Shown here in pieces: positions 1 through 11,482 of a stretch of DNA of 64,000 bases. Source of the stretch: Pleodorina starrii (lineage: Eukaryota > Chlorophyta > Chlorophyceae > Chlamydomonadales > Volvocaceae); the NCBI GenBank assembly GCA_030267565.1, contig BRXU01000033.1, forward strand, positions 575,001-639,000, in the 5' to 3' direction. The position numbers and the translations under genes are program-made. Under the pieces are notes generated by a model that worked only from the letters and a program-made list of their open reading frames with translations, made no database searches and was not told the DNA's origin. Numbering within the stretch: position 1 is the first letter of the stretch; every line of letters begins with the position of its first letter.

Positions 1-2341
1 AGCTGGCTCCCGGAGGACCTCCCAGCTATATGCTACGACGACGAGGCGTTGCAGGTGGGCTGATCATTCTGTACGGCATGTATGTACGGCAAAGCGCGCT
101 GCAGTACACGATAAATAGCTATTGGACAGATTGGGACGGAAGGACAGAGTGATGGTCAGGGCGGTGTCCATCAGGAGCCGTCAGGATGTTGGTTGGCGCC
201 CAGTAGTGGACTTCCACCGTTGCGGTGCGTTGGGGCTTGGGGGCGGCCGCTTCCTGCGCTCCTGCCACTTCACATGCTTTCCACCATCCGTTTCCATTCC
301 TACCATGACCCGCATCAACGGTCAACTGTCAACCGACCGAGGGCTTTTGCTACAGCTTAAACACCTTCCCTTCAGGACAGAGCCACTCGATACCCCTCAG
401 TAACCTTTCCAATAAACCGCCTTGCCTTAACACCGTCAACCGCCAACCGCCAACCGCCGCCCCAACCCCCAGGCGCTGGACCACTCCAGCTGGCGCGCCG
501 CTGCGGAGGCCATACTGGGCGCGCTGGAGGGCAGTGCCGTACAGACCCACATCTCCGGAACCAACAACATCTGGATCGTCAAGCCCGCGGGCAAGAGCCG
601 CGGCCGCGGCATCCGCCTCTTCAACGACCCCGACGCGCTGTTGTCGTACGTCCGCGGCGAGGAGGCGCAGGGCCTGGAGTCGCGGTGGATAGCGCAGAAG
701 TACGTGGAGCGGCCGCTGATCATCGCACGTCGCAAGTTCGACATCCGGCAGTGGGTGCTCGTGACTGACTGGAACCCGCTGCAGGTGGGTGGTGGGTGGT
801 GGGGGGTGTGTGGAGCCGTGCTCAGCCCGTGCTCAGCCCGCGTGGTCAGCGGGTTTTGACCGTGTCCAGCCCCTCTCCAGGGCTATTGTGTGCGGCAGCG
901 CAGGGCCGTGTACACACGCGTGGCTAGCCGTGTGCACGCGCGCCCGGTCAACGTTCCCGCACTGCCGTCGCCGATTTTTGTCGGTGTCACATCGGGCATT
1001 CACACGCACACGCACACACCGAGCAGCCGCTGATTGCTGCACACGGGAATGCCGATGCCGGGGGTCGCCTCTCCCGCTTGCCGCCGCCGGCCACTTGGCC
1101 ACCCGGCCACTGTCCCCACAGGCCTGGTTCTACTCGACCTGCTACCTGCGCTTCGCCGCCGACGACTACGACCCCAACAATTTGGATGTGTTCCAGCACC
1201 TCACCAACAACAGCGTGTCAAAGTACTACGAGGGACCCAAAAAAGAGGGTGAGCGCTGAGCGGGGGGGAAAGAAGTACGGTAACAGTGTCGTGAAGCAGC
1301 TCAGGGAGGGGGCAGGTCCTGGGCTCGCCAAAACTGCCAACCGCTAACCGGCAACCCCCAACCGTCTCCAACCGACCGCAGACGAGATCACCGCCGCCGG
1401 GAACATGTGGTCCATCCCGCGCTTCCAGCAGTGGTTGGCGGAGGTGTACGGCAGGGACGACATCTGGCAGCAGCTGCTGCAGCCCGCCATGCGGCACATT
1501 GCCATCTGCACTCTCAAGAGCTGTCAGGTGGGTCCGGTCAGGTCAGGTTGGGTCCGGATCGAGGTGGTCCGCATGGGGGGGCGGGCCGGCGCTGCCCTGT
1601 GCTGCACTGCGCTGCGCTGTGCTGTGCGCTGTGCTGTGCTGTGCTACGCTATGGCTGTGCTGTGCTGCGCTGTGCTGTGGTGCGCTGCTCTGTGCTGTGC
1701 CGCGCTATGCTCTGCAGTGCTGTGCTGCGCGTGGTCCCATACCGTGTTTCCTAATGACGCGTCCCCATATCCAGCCGCGCACACGCTCAGCCTCGCGCGA
1801 ACCCGCCCCCTCCCCCGTCCCCCTCCCTCCTCCCCTCCCCTGCCCCGTGTGCCGCACCCTCAGGGCCACATCACCCCCCGCAAGGGCTCCTGCCAGCTGT
1901 ACGGCTACGACTTTCTGATCGACGACCAGTTGCGTGTGTGGCTGCTGGAGGTGAACAGCTCCCCCACAATGGAGCCCTCCACCCCCATCACCGCACAGCT
2001 GTGTGCTGATGTGCAGGTGAGGGAGGGAGGGGCGGTGCGCTGCGGCTGGAGGAGGGGGCCCGCCTGGGATGTGTGTTTTTTTTAAAGAAGGGCCCCACAC
2101 GGGGTGCGATGCGGTGAGATGGGCAGGTGCTGGGGTGCAGAGGACCGTATCGTAGATGGGGCCCGGGACACCGGCCGTGGGCTCTGCCTTCCTGCTTCAC
2201 TTGACACGGCCCGACCCTACCGGCTGGTCAGCAACTGCCAACTGTCAACTGCCAACTGCCAACCTCCCAACGGTCCGCAGGAGGACATCCTCAAGGTCGT
2301 TATCGACCTGCCGGAGCAGCAGGCCGCTCGCCGCCAGACTC

Positions 2342-2374
<33 letters not shown>

Positions 2375-3810
2375 AGGCGGGTGGCAGGGATGACCCGGGG
2401 TTGGGTCCAAGCGGGGGCCCGGGTCCAGCCCCGGATACGGGCAAGTGGGAGTGCATCATTGACGGCGGAGAGGAGCTGAGGCAGCCCCAGTACACCGGAC
2501 TAAACCTGGAGCTCAAGGTATGTGTGTGGGTGGGTGGGTGGGTGGGTGCGGGGGTGAGTGGGTGGGCGATGTCATTGACACGGTGTTGACGGTGTTGTCA
2601 CCCAATAACCATTCAACACCGTCTGTTCGTGTGGTGGTAGTGGTGGTAGCCGCCGGACAAGGTCTTCCGCAAGAGGAACGTGTTTTGCATTATGGCTACC
2701 TTGCCCGAATGGGGGAGGGGCGGGCCGAGCCAGATGCTCAACTGCATGGCCTTCCGTGTCGTACAGGGTACGGCGATTCATCTGCCTCCGCCACGCTCCA
2801 ACTTCGCCGGCCGCCTGTACGCTGCCACGCGCCAGCAACAGCAATCGCAACAGCAACCAGTCCACCACCAACAGCAACCCTCCGCGGCTATGCACGAGGA
2901 CGCCCCAGGATCCAGCGGCAGTGATGGCAGTGGCAGTGGCAGGGGAAGCAGGGGGAGCAGCGGGGGCGGAAGCACGGCCCAGGGCCACACAGCAACAACT
3001 TCCGCCGCCGCCGGTGCGGACGCCGGGCTGGGATCATCAGCCTTCGCGCCGCCGCCTTCCCGCGGTGCCGTATCACGTTCCTCCTCCTCCGTGCCCTCCT
3101 CCTGGGGCTCTGCGGCGCCAGATCAGAGCGGGGAACGGCAGCAGCCAAGGTCACCGCATCACGACAACGGCAGCCAGCAGCAAGCCTTGCCTTACGGCGC
3201 CGACACCTGCGGTGGCGGCGGCGGCGCCGGCGGCGAGGACGAGCCCGGCGGCGGCGTCAGCTTCGGCGGCGGGTTTGGAGGCGCGGCGATGGTGGCGCGC
3301 GTGTACACCGGCCTCACGCCGCCGCCGTCGCGCGGCGGCCGTGTCGTCTCGCCGGTGCGGTGCCGTACACCGCGCATCAGCGCCTCGCCTTTGCTCGCGC
3401 AGTCGGCTCACTCGCATTGGGACGCCGGCGGCTTCGTGTTCGGGTCCTTCGGCGACCCGGCCGCGGCCATCAGCAGCCTCGGCAGCCTCGGCAGCGGCCG
3501 CGGCGGCAGCTTCAGCGTCGGCGCCGGCGGCGCCGTCGTCAACCCTCCGCTGCATCCCTCCACCCGCTGGTCCACAACGCCGCGCAGCGACGTCGCCATG
3601 GCGGCGGCGTTGTCGGGAGGTGCGGGTGCGGGCGCCGCATCCACCGCCTCGGCGCCGACTGCGGTGGTCGCTGTGTGGGCGCCGCCGCTGTCGCCGTCCA
3701 CCTCCCTGGACTTGCTCACTCCGATGACGATGCGAATGGCGCTGCTGGCGAGGCCGGGCCACCCGCCGGCGGCCTCGGGCCTCGTGCCAACGGGGGTGCG
3801 GGCGCGGTGA
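1..3810 (+). CDS. TTLL3: TTLL3-type tubulin glycylase, 5' truncated
   Basis: Partial gene; its 5' end lies outside the window. Phase-consistent exons are 1-54, 473-784, 1122-1248, 1382-1527, 1864-2016, 2281-2517 and 2767-3810, about 690 aa, ending at TGA 3808-3810. The tubulin-tyrosine-ligase-like fold is clear: [16 protein letters not shown] (ATP binding), [34 protein letters not shown] and [14 protein letters not shown], which holds the metal-binding Glu/Asn. The tail [13 protein letters not shown] is typical of TTLL3/TTLL8, which add glycine to tubulin glutamates in the ciliary axoneme. After the catalytic core come about 340 residues of Gly/Ala/Ser/Gln-rich sequence of unknown role. The last acceptor is uncertain: a site at 2649 would add 39 residues in the same frame. 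Glycylase rather than glutamylase activity is inferred from similarity. Confidence 0.85.
1591..1735 (+). repeat. TGCTG-type simple repeat in a TTLL3 intron
   Basis: Degenerate tandem array of tgctg, tgctgcg and tgctgtg units inside the intron between exons 1382-1527 and 1864-2016. It opens spurious Cys/Ala-rich reading frames on the plus strand. Confidence 0.8.
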
Positions 3811-3830
3811 CGGCGGACAGCCGTTAGCGC

Positions 3831-3858
3831 GGAGGGGAGGGGAGGGGAGGGGAGGGGT
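3831..3858 (+). repeat. (GGGGA)n microsatellite
   Basis: About five tandem ggagg/ggaggg units just after the TTLL3 stop codon, in the presumed 3' UTR. Confidence 0.85.
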
Positions 3859-5039
3859 GTTTAATTTAGAGGTAAATAAGAAGATACCGCAGCGGAGGGA
3901 CGGAGGCGACGGAGGGGTGGGGGTTCTCTGCAGGTGCTGTGCTTGGCAGGAAGGCGCCGCAGCCGCCTTACTCAGGCGCGCAGGCTGGACGAATGTGCTC
4001 TGTGAAGGCGGACTGCCGCCGCAGGGGTTCTCCCCGGGACGGGGTTTTAGATCAGGCAGGGTTGGCCGGCTGAGGTTGTCGCTGAGGGTCTCGGCAGGCC
4101 CTCTCCGTTTGCACAGAACATTTCATTTCGTGGCGCAGGTAGGCTTCTATGCGCGGTGCGAGAGGCGACCCCAATCCCACGTCCCCCGTGTGCGCGTGCC
4201 GTACTGCCGTACTGCCGTACATGCACCGGCTGGCGGCGGGGTCCATGCGCACCTGACCCGTGCTGCACGCCGGCACACGGTTTACGCAGTGAAGAAGCAG
4301 TTAAGATGATGCGGGTGGCCCTTGTGTGATGGATTCAAAGCCGTGTCTGAAGTGGCATTCTTGACTTGCGCGCTTGCTTTTGTTCTTTTGCTTCTTTTAA
4401 ATTACCGTACTTGGGACAGCATGTACTAGTGCGTTGCAATGCCTTGCTCGTCGAGGAGGCTGGGCAAGCGTGTGGAAGCGCGCGCGAGTGGCCGCAGGAT
4501 AGGCAGCATTGAGCATTGAGGCATCCGAAGGGGCCCTTGATCAAATCTCATGGCATTGCATTACCTCTTCTTTGCTTAATCAGGGTCAAAAACACGCTCT
4601 TTTCCTCGCATACCGACAACAGCTCTCGCGCACCGTATCCAGGTTGTCCCTGCCACGGTCTCCTGCGGCTGGGCCGTGACTGCCAGCCCCGGATTGGCAG
4701 AACAGATGTTAGCGGAGCATGGAAGAGGAGGCATTCTTAGTTGGTTTCCGCTTATGACCCTTCCCCCGGGCGGCACCACCCGCCCTACTAGGGCGGATGG
4801 GCTCAGGCTGCGCGCTTTACTGTATTTGGCTTCCTGTATTTGGCTTCCGGATGCTAGGGCGACTTTCGCACGCAGCCGCCCTAGCCCTGCTGCTTTGCCG
4901 AGTGGGAGAACGATGTGGGACGTTTTGGGGCTGAGTTTATATATGTTTCTGCGAACTTGGGCCTCCTCGCTTCTTGGGTGTCCTCGATGAGAGGAACCCC
5001 CTTCCCCGCGTGAGGAAGGGGGCTTGGTGCTTTGCATTC

Positions 5040-5075
5040 GCAGGGTCGTGCAGGGTCGCAGGGTCGCAGGGTCGT
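5040..5075 (+). repeat. CAGGGTCG tandem repeat
   Basis: Four to five imperfect copies of an 8-10 bp unit, cagggtcg with or without tg. No gene association is visible. Confidence 0.7.
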
Positions 5076-5195
5076 GTGGCTCGGGAAGTGTGGCCTTTAC
5101 CCGGGGCCTGCACCCTAATTAACGGTTCCGGGTCTGCATCATCGCAGCGCCATCTCGCGCCTTGCCCTTTTCGGCGTTCGGGAAGGAAAGAATGT

Positions 5196-5204
5196 TTATA
5201 GCCA
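5196..5204 (+). repeat. Candidate target-site duplication, left copy
   Basis: TTATAGCCA directly abuts the left inverted repeat. The same nine bases recur at 6815-6823 beyond the right inverted repeat. Nine bases is the usual duplication length of Mutator-like transposons. Confidence 0.5.
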
Positions 5205-5226
5205 ATTTACATGACACGTTACGTTA
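5205..5226 (+). repeat. Left terminal inverted repeat
   Basis: Twenty-two bases identical to the reverse complement of 6787-6808; similarity fades immediately inside. Confidence 0.7.
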
Positions 5227-5611
5227 CCTCACGTTTAAATGTAAAGTGGCAGGCCCAAACGGATCCCAATTTACATGGGCTGTTTTGGGGACGTTATCTC
5301 TGTTGGCGCGAGGTCCGTACACACTATGTTTTGAGGCGGTAACGTCAAAGCGCCCATGTCATCACTCCAGCACGATATTAAACCCTTAGGACGAAGCCTG
5401 CGAGCGTCGTTGCCCATAATGGAACCCGACGCGCCGAGGTCGGCCTCATCGCGCGAGAGCTCGTCCTCAGAGTACGCCAAGCCCTCGATGGCGGTTTCAT
5501 TGCGCTCATTGTTTGCATATTGATTGTACTAAAGTTGTGCGGCGTCGGCGAGCGGCCCTGCGCCGCGTCAGGCGGCGTCGGCATGGCTCTCGGAAGCTCG
5601 GCCTGACCGAC

Positions 5612-6154
5612 CACTGTGTCTTGTCGAGAAGCAGCAGCGCCTTGTCAAGATCCATGTTGACTTTATGCAGAACTAGCCGGCAGCGAAACTCATTCGGGAG
5701 TGCCGACCGTGGTGAGGGACCGGTGCGCTTGTAGGTCGTACTATTTTGGAAAATAGTACGGCACACATTGTCGAGCGCCGACGACCTTATTCACTGTGTT
5801 TTGTCAAGAAGCAGCAGCGCCTTGCCAAGATCCATGTTGACTTTATGCAGAACTAGCCGGCAGCGAAACTCATTCGGGAGTGCCGACCGTGGTGAGGGAC
5901 CGGTGCGCTTGTAGGTCGTACTATTTTGGAAAATAGTACGGCACGCATTGTCGAGCGCCGACGACCTTATTCACTGTGTTTTGTCGAGAAGCAGCAGCGC
6001 CTTATCAAGATCCATGTTGACTTTATGCAGAACTAGCCGGCAGCGAAACTTATTTGGGAGTGCCAACCGTGGTGAGGGACCGGTGCGCTTGTAGGTCGTA
6101 CTATTTTGGAAAATAGTACGGCACGCATTGTCGAGCGCCGACGACTTTATTCAC
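5612..6154. repeat. Three tandem 180-bp repeats with a perfect palindrome
   Basis: Three near-identical copies with an exact 180-bp period, for example the cagaactagccggcag segment at about 5670, 5850 and 6030. Each contains an 11+2+11 bp perfect inverted repeat, cgtactatttt-gg-aaaatagtacg, at 5737-5760, 5917-5940 and 6097-6120. On the minus strand each copy reads HKVNMDLDKALLLLDK and then stops. A single copy lies at 61199-61466. Similarity to that copy continues right of the array, to about 6236. Confidence 0.9.
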
Positions 6155-6786
6155 ATAATTGCCTGGCCTTGTATCAGTTCGTTATATGTGCCCCAGCAGC
6201 TTTGGCCACTTAGGCAGCTACTCATAAATGGACATGACCACGCAATTCTCTGAGCAAATACGCGCACGGGATTGCATTAAACAAGCAGAGGATATCAAGG
6301 CCGTGCGTGATATAGAACTCTTCGAGCTCGCGCGCTATCTTGCAGATTTGAAAGTCAATTCGGTGATAGTGTTGAGTGATGGCCGCCAGGCCAAGGCCCC
6401 AGCGTCTGCTTCCCCGAACGCGATACTCAGCATGACACGTGGGAGCCTTGATTCCAGACACATGCCTGGCGTGAGCATAGAGCATAGGAGCAGTGCTCTG
6501 CTGCCGCTGCGCTTGTGCGGAGTTGCCCTTCGTCATGTAGTATGTTTGGCGAGAAGTTCGCAGTGGGAACGCGATGGAGATCGCCGACGATACCAAGTGT
6601 ATGACATAACTGAACGATTGGTCTGGAAGGAAATCAAAACTATGCTAAAATGAGGTTGTACTGGCTGTAACGGGGTGAGGGGTCAACGTTTGGTCAATTA
6701 CACCCCCCCCCCTGGGGCCACGTTAGACTTTAACGTGTAACGGACCCGTTACCCCATGCGAACTGACCACGTTTCCTGTAAAGTGA

Positions 6787-6808
6787 TAACGTAACGTGTC
6801 ATGTAAAT
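6787..6808 (-). repeat. Right terminal inverted repeat
   Basis: Exact inverted copy of 5205-5226. It is followed by ccagca and then the second TTATAGCCA at 6815-6823. Confidence 0.7.
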
Positions 6809-6814
6809 CCAGCA

Positions 6815-7865
6815 TTATAGCCAGGTTATAACCCCTACATTAGCGGAACTTTGGGTCCTTGCGTGCTGAGCGGCTAATAAAATAAAGAAGCCCGCGTAGC
6901 GAAAACGCGCGACGATTAATACGCTTGGCACGGTGCTAGCAGGGCGCCCGCAAGGTCCCACCGCCTTGCCGGCTAGGCCAGGCCCCCCGCGTGTGCTGTT
7001 GGGTACCCTGTCCCCCGCGTGTGGTGTTGGAGAGGGTGCCAAAGGATCGGTGACCTGCGCCGCGTCGCTGGCTGTGCACCCTTCATTCTTCTTGCTGTAC
7101 TGTACCTCGGGGTTTCGTCTCCTCGGCGGTGCAAAGCGGGCGCAGACGGCTCATGCCGGTGGGCTTGTGTCACGTCCCTCTCGGGTGCAGGGGAGTGCTA
7201 CTGCTGTAAGTAGAACCTTGGGGAAAGTTGTAAGAGCCTTCCCTTGTTGCCCCTGGTACCGAGCGTCCCTTCACTGAGGGGTCTGTCAATCCTTTGAACA
7301 TCGTAGCCAGAACGCGCAGTGCAAGCAACGTACATGCGATGAGGTCTGGAGGCCACTGCTGGAGCCCACTGCTGCCGCGTTGCCCACTGTTGCTGGTGTC
7401 GCTCTTTGTTGATCACTCCGATGGTGATTTCTGCGCACCTTTGCACAGCATGCGGTGGCAAAAGACCAAGCAACGCCGGCCGGTGTTGGAAAGACGTTCG
7501 ACGTGAATTGCACAATTGCTTGCTTGCCTGAGGCGTGGTGTGGCCCGTGGGTCTGGGAAGTTTGGACTCCAGATGCAAGCAATCGCAAACTAATTAATGC
7601 CACGGCATCTGTACACTTCTTTCGAGCTGCGCGAAACACTGTTTACGGAATACGTCGTGCCGTCGTGCACGTAGATCCAACTCTCGGCCCTCGAAGTTAT
7701 CGGTATCACACGTTTAGATTGTTATTTCGATGATCGAAATGTTTTTTGATACACGCACAATTAAATTCAGGTTGTGAACGTGGACGTTGCTCCCACGACC
7801 GCCACGCAAGCTTTGTTTGGAACTACATTTTAGCGTACAATAATTAGCGAGCATTACATATTAGG
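6815..7865. other. Intergenic region upstream of the membrane-protein gene
   Basis: About 1 kb with no recognisable coding exon or RNA. Short open frames on both strands lack domains. The right third (7700-7860) is AT-rich and directly precedes the ATG at 7866, so it probably holds that gene's promoter and 5' UTR. No specific element was identified. Confidence 0.5.
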
Positions 7866-10800
7866 ATGCAGCGCCAAATTTCACGGAGATCGGCATTGTT
7901 AGGAGGCTGTTCACGGTGTCGATGGCCGCCACCCGTTCTCCGTCGGGGGTCACACAAACCACTGCATCTGGCAAATGCGTCTGGTAAGTCACAAGCACAG
8001 CGTCCAAATTGGGCGTCCATCCCGCTCTCATTTCTCCACGTGCCGTTTGTCGTTCAACAGCCAAGGACATCGCGCCTGAGCAGCCGAGCACTAGTGGCAG
8101 CAGCGCTGTGGACACGCAACAGGAGGAACGGCCGATGACCGTGGTCGAGGCGACAGTAATTGAACCGGGGACTCTCCCCGCAGACGCTGAGGTTGGCACG
8201 AGCGGCTCTGGCAATGCAGCAGCCTTGGAACATCCAGGTGATAACCAGGCTATGGGGGATCATTGTTCGTATGGGGGGTGGTGTGGGGGCGGTGAGGGTC
8301 GTGGTGTGTATCCGGGGCGCGTGTCTGACCTCCCAGGGTTACGCACCTCTCGTTGTGGGCCCTCTCCGTGTTGCTTTTCGTCCATGGAGTCCAACCCCAA
8401 GTTTCCAAGTTCACACGAGCAGCTCCCTGCCTCTCACACATACCTACGAACATCCCGTCCACTGGCCCGAAATCGCAGACTACCCGGAGCTCCCGGCCAG
8501 CACCAACCGGGCCGCAGCGCTGCAGTACGGAGCCCTGGGCGCTGCCTACGCCGCCATGGTACGCGCAGCGAGCTGTCCTGCACTCTGTCCTGCAAGGCGC
8601 GTGTTGGTGCCAACTTGCGACAGCGCAAGCTGGCGGCTAAGCGCTTCGGCGCGCAGCAGGCCCGCTGACGCATCGCCCCCTTCCCCCCTGAACGCTGCTC
8701 AATCGCGTCGCAGAGCGGCGTGCTGGCCTTTGCAGCGCTGCGTGCGCCAGGAGCACTGCTTCCCGGGGCCGACCCATGGGGCGGTGTGCTGCTGGGCTGC
8801 CTGGCGGCGACTTACCTGAGGGCGGCCGGCGTGTTCGCGCACCTCAAGGTGGGTTACGGCATTATCCCATCCCGTTGGGGAGCGGAGACCAAGTTGCCGC
8901 CCGTGCTGGGGCTCATGGACTACCGGCTGTGTGGCTCCTCTTGCTGCTTGGAAAAGCGTCATCTCCAAGGGGGTCCCTCGCATTGCCGAAATTTGCCTGG
9001 TGGGTGTACACCATGCCCCAAGGCGACCGAGCCACGAGAAGGATCCGATTGTAATCAGGCGCCCCTCCATTCATACGATCCATTCATACCGCGCCGTCCG
9101 TCGTCCCCGCTTAGGATGCTGCTGACAACGGGGAGCTCCTGTGCTGGCGGCACCAGCGGCTGGCGCTCATGGCGGCGTTGTACGGCGTCGTGGCTGCGCT
9201 GTCGCAGGCGTTTGGAGTCGCTTCTCTGCAGCTAGCGGGGTGGGTGCGTGACTGGTGCCGCCGGGGTTATGTCATGTGCTCATGTCATGTCGGCGGGGAT
9301 GGGGCGCTCCCATCTGGAAGGGCCTTCACGCACGCATGGGGGCACAAAGCCCCAGGCCAGCCCCACAAAACCCATCTCTATTTCTGGGGCCGGGCATGCC
9401 TGCAGTGCGGCGAGTCCCTTCTACTCGGTGCATACTTCACGAGATGACGCCACTGAAGTTCGTACACGGTCGCGATGCCCGTCGGTAGACTGCGGTAGAC
9501 TGAGAGCCTTGACCCGGCAACCCTCTCCGGTCCCGGGTCCTGGGCCCGCTCGCCTCCGTTACACCGCCGCGCTTTCACCTTCTTATCGCCCCCGGTTCCC
9601 CGGTCTGTTGTACTCGTATCCCCGGTCCCGGTCGCCCGCTGGTTTTCTACCCTCCTCACCCTCGTCCGCACCCCCCCCCGACCCGTAGGCTGCAGCTGGC
9701 GCTGGCCGCCGCCTCGGCCGCGGTGGTCTTCAACTGCGCGCGCGGCGCCTGGTCGGTTCGCCCCTTCGTGGTGGCTGTGCTGGAGCGGTCTGAGGGCTCC
9801 CTGGGCGGCCTGCTGCTGGCGATTGCGGATTCGGCCGCCAGCGCCGTGTCCACCGTGGCCGGGCTGGTGCTGCTGGCCGTGACAGGTGCGTGCGCCACCG
9901 TGCGGCACCATGTGGCAGAAATTACATCGCAGCACAGCACATCATAGCACGGTGCATACCGATACGAAAGCACTGAACTCGTTCGCGACCGTGTTCCGTT
10001 ACCGCCGCCGTGTTTTGTGACCGCAGCTCCTCCGCCCTCGATCTGGGTCGGAGCCATGCGCCCGGGACCCCATGGCGCCCCATTGGCCCGGGGGCCGCGC
10101 TCCCGTGCTCCCCTGTTTTATGCACGAGCCGGGCGGCCTCCTCTTGCCTGCCCCACCCTGCCCACTGCGCCTGTGTGTGAGCACATCACCACGCCGCCTG
10201 TCGACCTGTCGGCGCTGACGAAATCCTCCCTCCTCCCCCCTCCCACTGCCCCCCGTCCCTCCGGTCCCTCCGGTCCCTCCGGCCCTCCTCGAAAATGCCC
10301 CGCCAGCGATGTCTCTGTGCGGCTTTGCCGGCCTCGTGCTGGCTCCCACGCCGTCTTTGCCAGCGCCGCTGGGCTCCTGGCCGGGGCAGGTGGAGGCGCT
10401 GGGGGCGTCTGCCGCGGGGATGCGGCGGCTGGTCGGTGCGGGGCTGCTGCTGGCGGCGGCTCAGGCGCATGCGCTGCTGGACTTCGCCATCAACGTGCGG
10501 CGGGGGCCGCAGCCGGGGGATCTGGAGGGGCTCAAGCGCCTGATGCTCGAGTGAGTCGGGGCTGGTGCGGGCTGGTGGGTGTGTGTGGGGTTAAGGAGCA
10601 GCGCACCCGACATTGGGGGAAGGGGTAGGGCGGGTGGGGCTTTGTGTGTGGGGGGGTGGGGCTGGGGGCTCGGGCGGGCGTTGCTGCGGCGCTGTGGCTG
10701 TGGCTGAGGGACGGCAACGCATTGACGCTGTTGTTCGGTCTTGTTTGTTTGCCTGCTGGTTCTTGACAAGACGATCGAAAGCCCCTCTTTCGGCTGCTCT

Positions 10801-11221
10801 GCTGAACTTCGGTCGATGCGCTCCGTGCCCCCTCGCCCCCTCGATATCCCAATGCCGCCCATGCGCCAGGTACCTGGTGCGGACGAAGGACCAGCTGCAC
10901 AAGTACTATCTGCCGGACCCATGGACGTTCAACACCCTCAACGCGTCCTTCGTGGCGGCGGCGGCGCTGCAGGCGTTCTTCGTCTTCTCCGCGCCGGGCC
11001 TGGGGGTGGACGTGAACTGGGACGGCGCGCTGTGGGGCCCCATGTATGGCACGTGCGCGCTGACGGCGCTGTACGCGTTGGCCGTTCTGCTGGTTTTCGA
11101 CTGGCGCTCGGTTGCGGAGATGGTGCTGCGGTTCTTTATCTGGGCGGGCGACATGGTGCTCGGGTTTTTCAACGCCTTCGTTTGGAGGTTCGATTGGGCT
11201 GAGCGGCGCAAGCGCGTTTGA
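7866..11221 (+). CDS. Polytopic membrane protein, organelle-targeted, unknown function
   Basis: Eight phase-consistent exons: 7866-7983, 8061-8237, 8479-8558, 8714-8848, 9115-9239, 9689-9885, 10307-10550 and 10870-11221, encoding 475 aa. The N-terminus (MQRQISRRSALLGG...) is rich in Arg and Ser with no acidic residues for about 40 aa, as in algal chloroplast or mitochondrial transit peptides. A Ser/Thr/Glu-rich spacer follows (about 40-98). The rest is a chain of hydrophobic Ala/Leu/Val segments, roughly 8-10 membrane spans, ending in a basic tail (AERRKRV). The last exon has the most distinctive sequence, KYYLPDPWTFNTLNASF. I do not recognise the family; no catalytic motif is visible. A TGTAA lies 79 nt after the stop. 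The model is well supported by phasing, the function not at all. Confidence 0.7.
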
Positions 11222-11299
11222 GGTCAATTGGCACCCAGAGATGCCGCACAGCGTTCCAAAGAATGCAACGCAATCTGTTGCACTCTGAAGGATTCCTGT

Positions 11300-11304
11300 T
11301 GTAA
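11300..11304 (+). terminator. TGTAA poly(A)-type signal
   Basis: TGTAA 79 nt after the stop of the membrane-protein gene and before the next start at 11483. TGTAA is the usual poly(A) signal of Chlamydomonas-group nuclear genes. Confidence 0.5.
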
Positions 11305-11482
11305 GGAGGATCCATGGAGTGGCAAGTCCCCGCCGTACGGTGTGGTCGTGCTGTGCGTTGCATGCGACGGCCAGGACTGCTTTGTAGATAATAAATCACC
11401 GATGCAGTTATAGCAGCTTTACCTTTGATGCGTCAAGTCACGAAAAGCGATGTAGTGTTTACACCTGTCGCTGCAAGCTCCC

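Larger units (their letters stand above)
3811..5195. other. Intergenic region and TTLL3 3' UTR
   Basis: No convincing gene. The start should be the 3' UTR of the glycylase; I did not find a nearby TGTAA signal. GC content falls towards the right. Short open frames exist (for example 4676-4990 plus) but show no recognisable domain and no consistent exon structure. Simple repeats lie at 3831-3858 and about 5040-5075. Confidence 0.6.
5205..6814. mobile_element. Candidate non-autonomous DNA transposon with 22-bp TIRs
   Basis: A 22-bp sequence, atttacatgacacgttacgtta, at 5205-5226 is repeated exactly in inverted orientation at 6787-6808. TTATAGCCA flanks the unit at 5196-5204 and 6815-6823. The right end carries six extra bases (ccagca) between the inverted repeat and the duplication, so the termini are not fully symmetric. 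Inside are three 180-bp tandem repeats (5612-6154) and short open frames without a recognised transposase, for example 6228-6653 plus and 6222-6596 minus. The minus frame entering from the repeats starts MDLDKALLLLDK and soon becomes Arg-rich and stops. Most likely an internally deleted element mobilised in trans. The Mutator-like assignment rests only on the duplication length. Confidence 0.55.

Noticed and set aside
1405..2085. Cys/Ala-rich open frame in the TTLL3 locus.
   Set aside because: It reads through the TGCTG-repeat intron between two well-supported exons.
4676..4990. 105-codon plus-strand open frame as a gene.
   Set aside because: No recognisable domain, no supporting exon structure, and other frames of similar length occur by chance here.
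5612..6154. CRISPR array.
   Set aside because: The 180-bp units are contiguous with no spacers, the genome is eukaryotic, and there are no cas genes.
6228..6653. 141-codon plus-strand frame inside the 5-kb element as a transposase.
   Set aside because: No DDE or other transposase motif is visible, and an equally long frame runs on the opposite strand (6222-6596).
3811..7865. Retrotransposon with long terminal repeats.
   Set aside because: No long direct terminal repeats, reverse transcriptase or integrase motif was seen; the short inverted termini fit a DNA element better.
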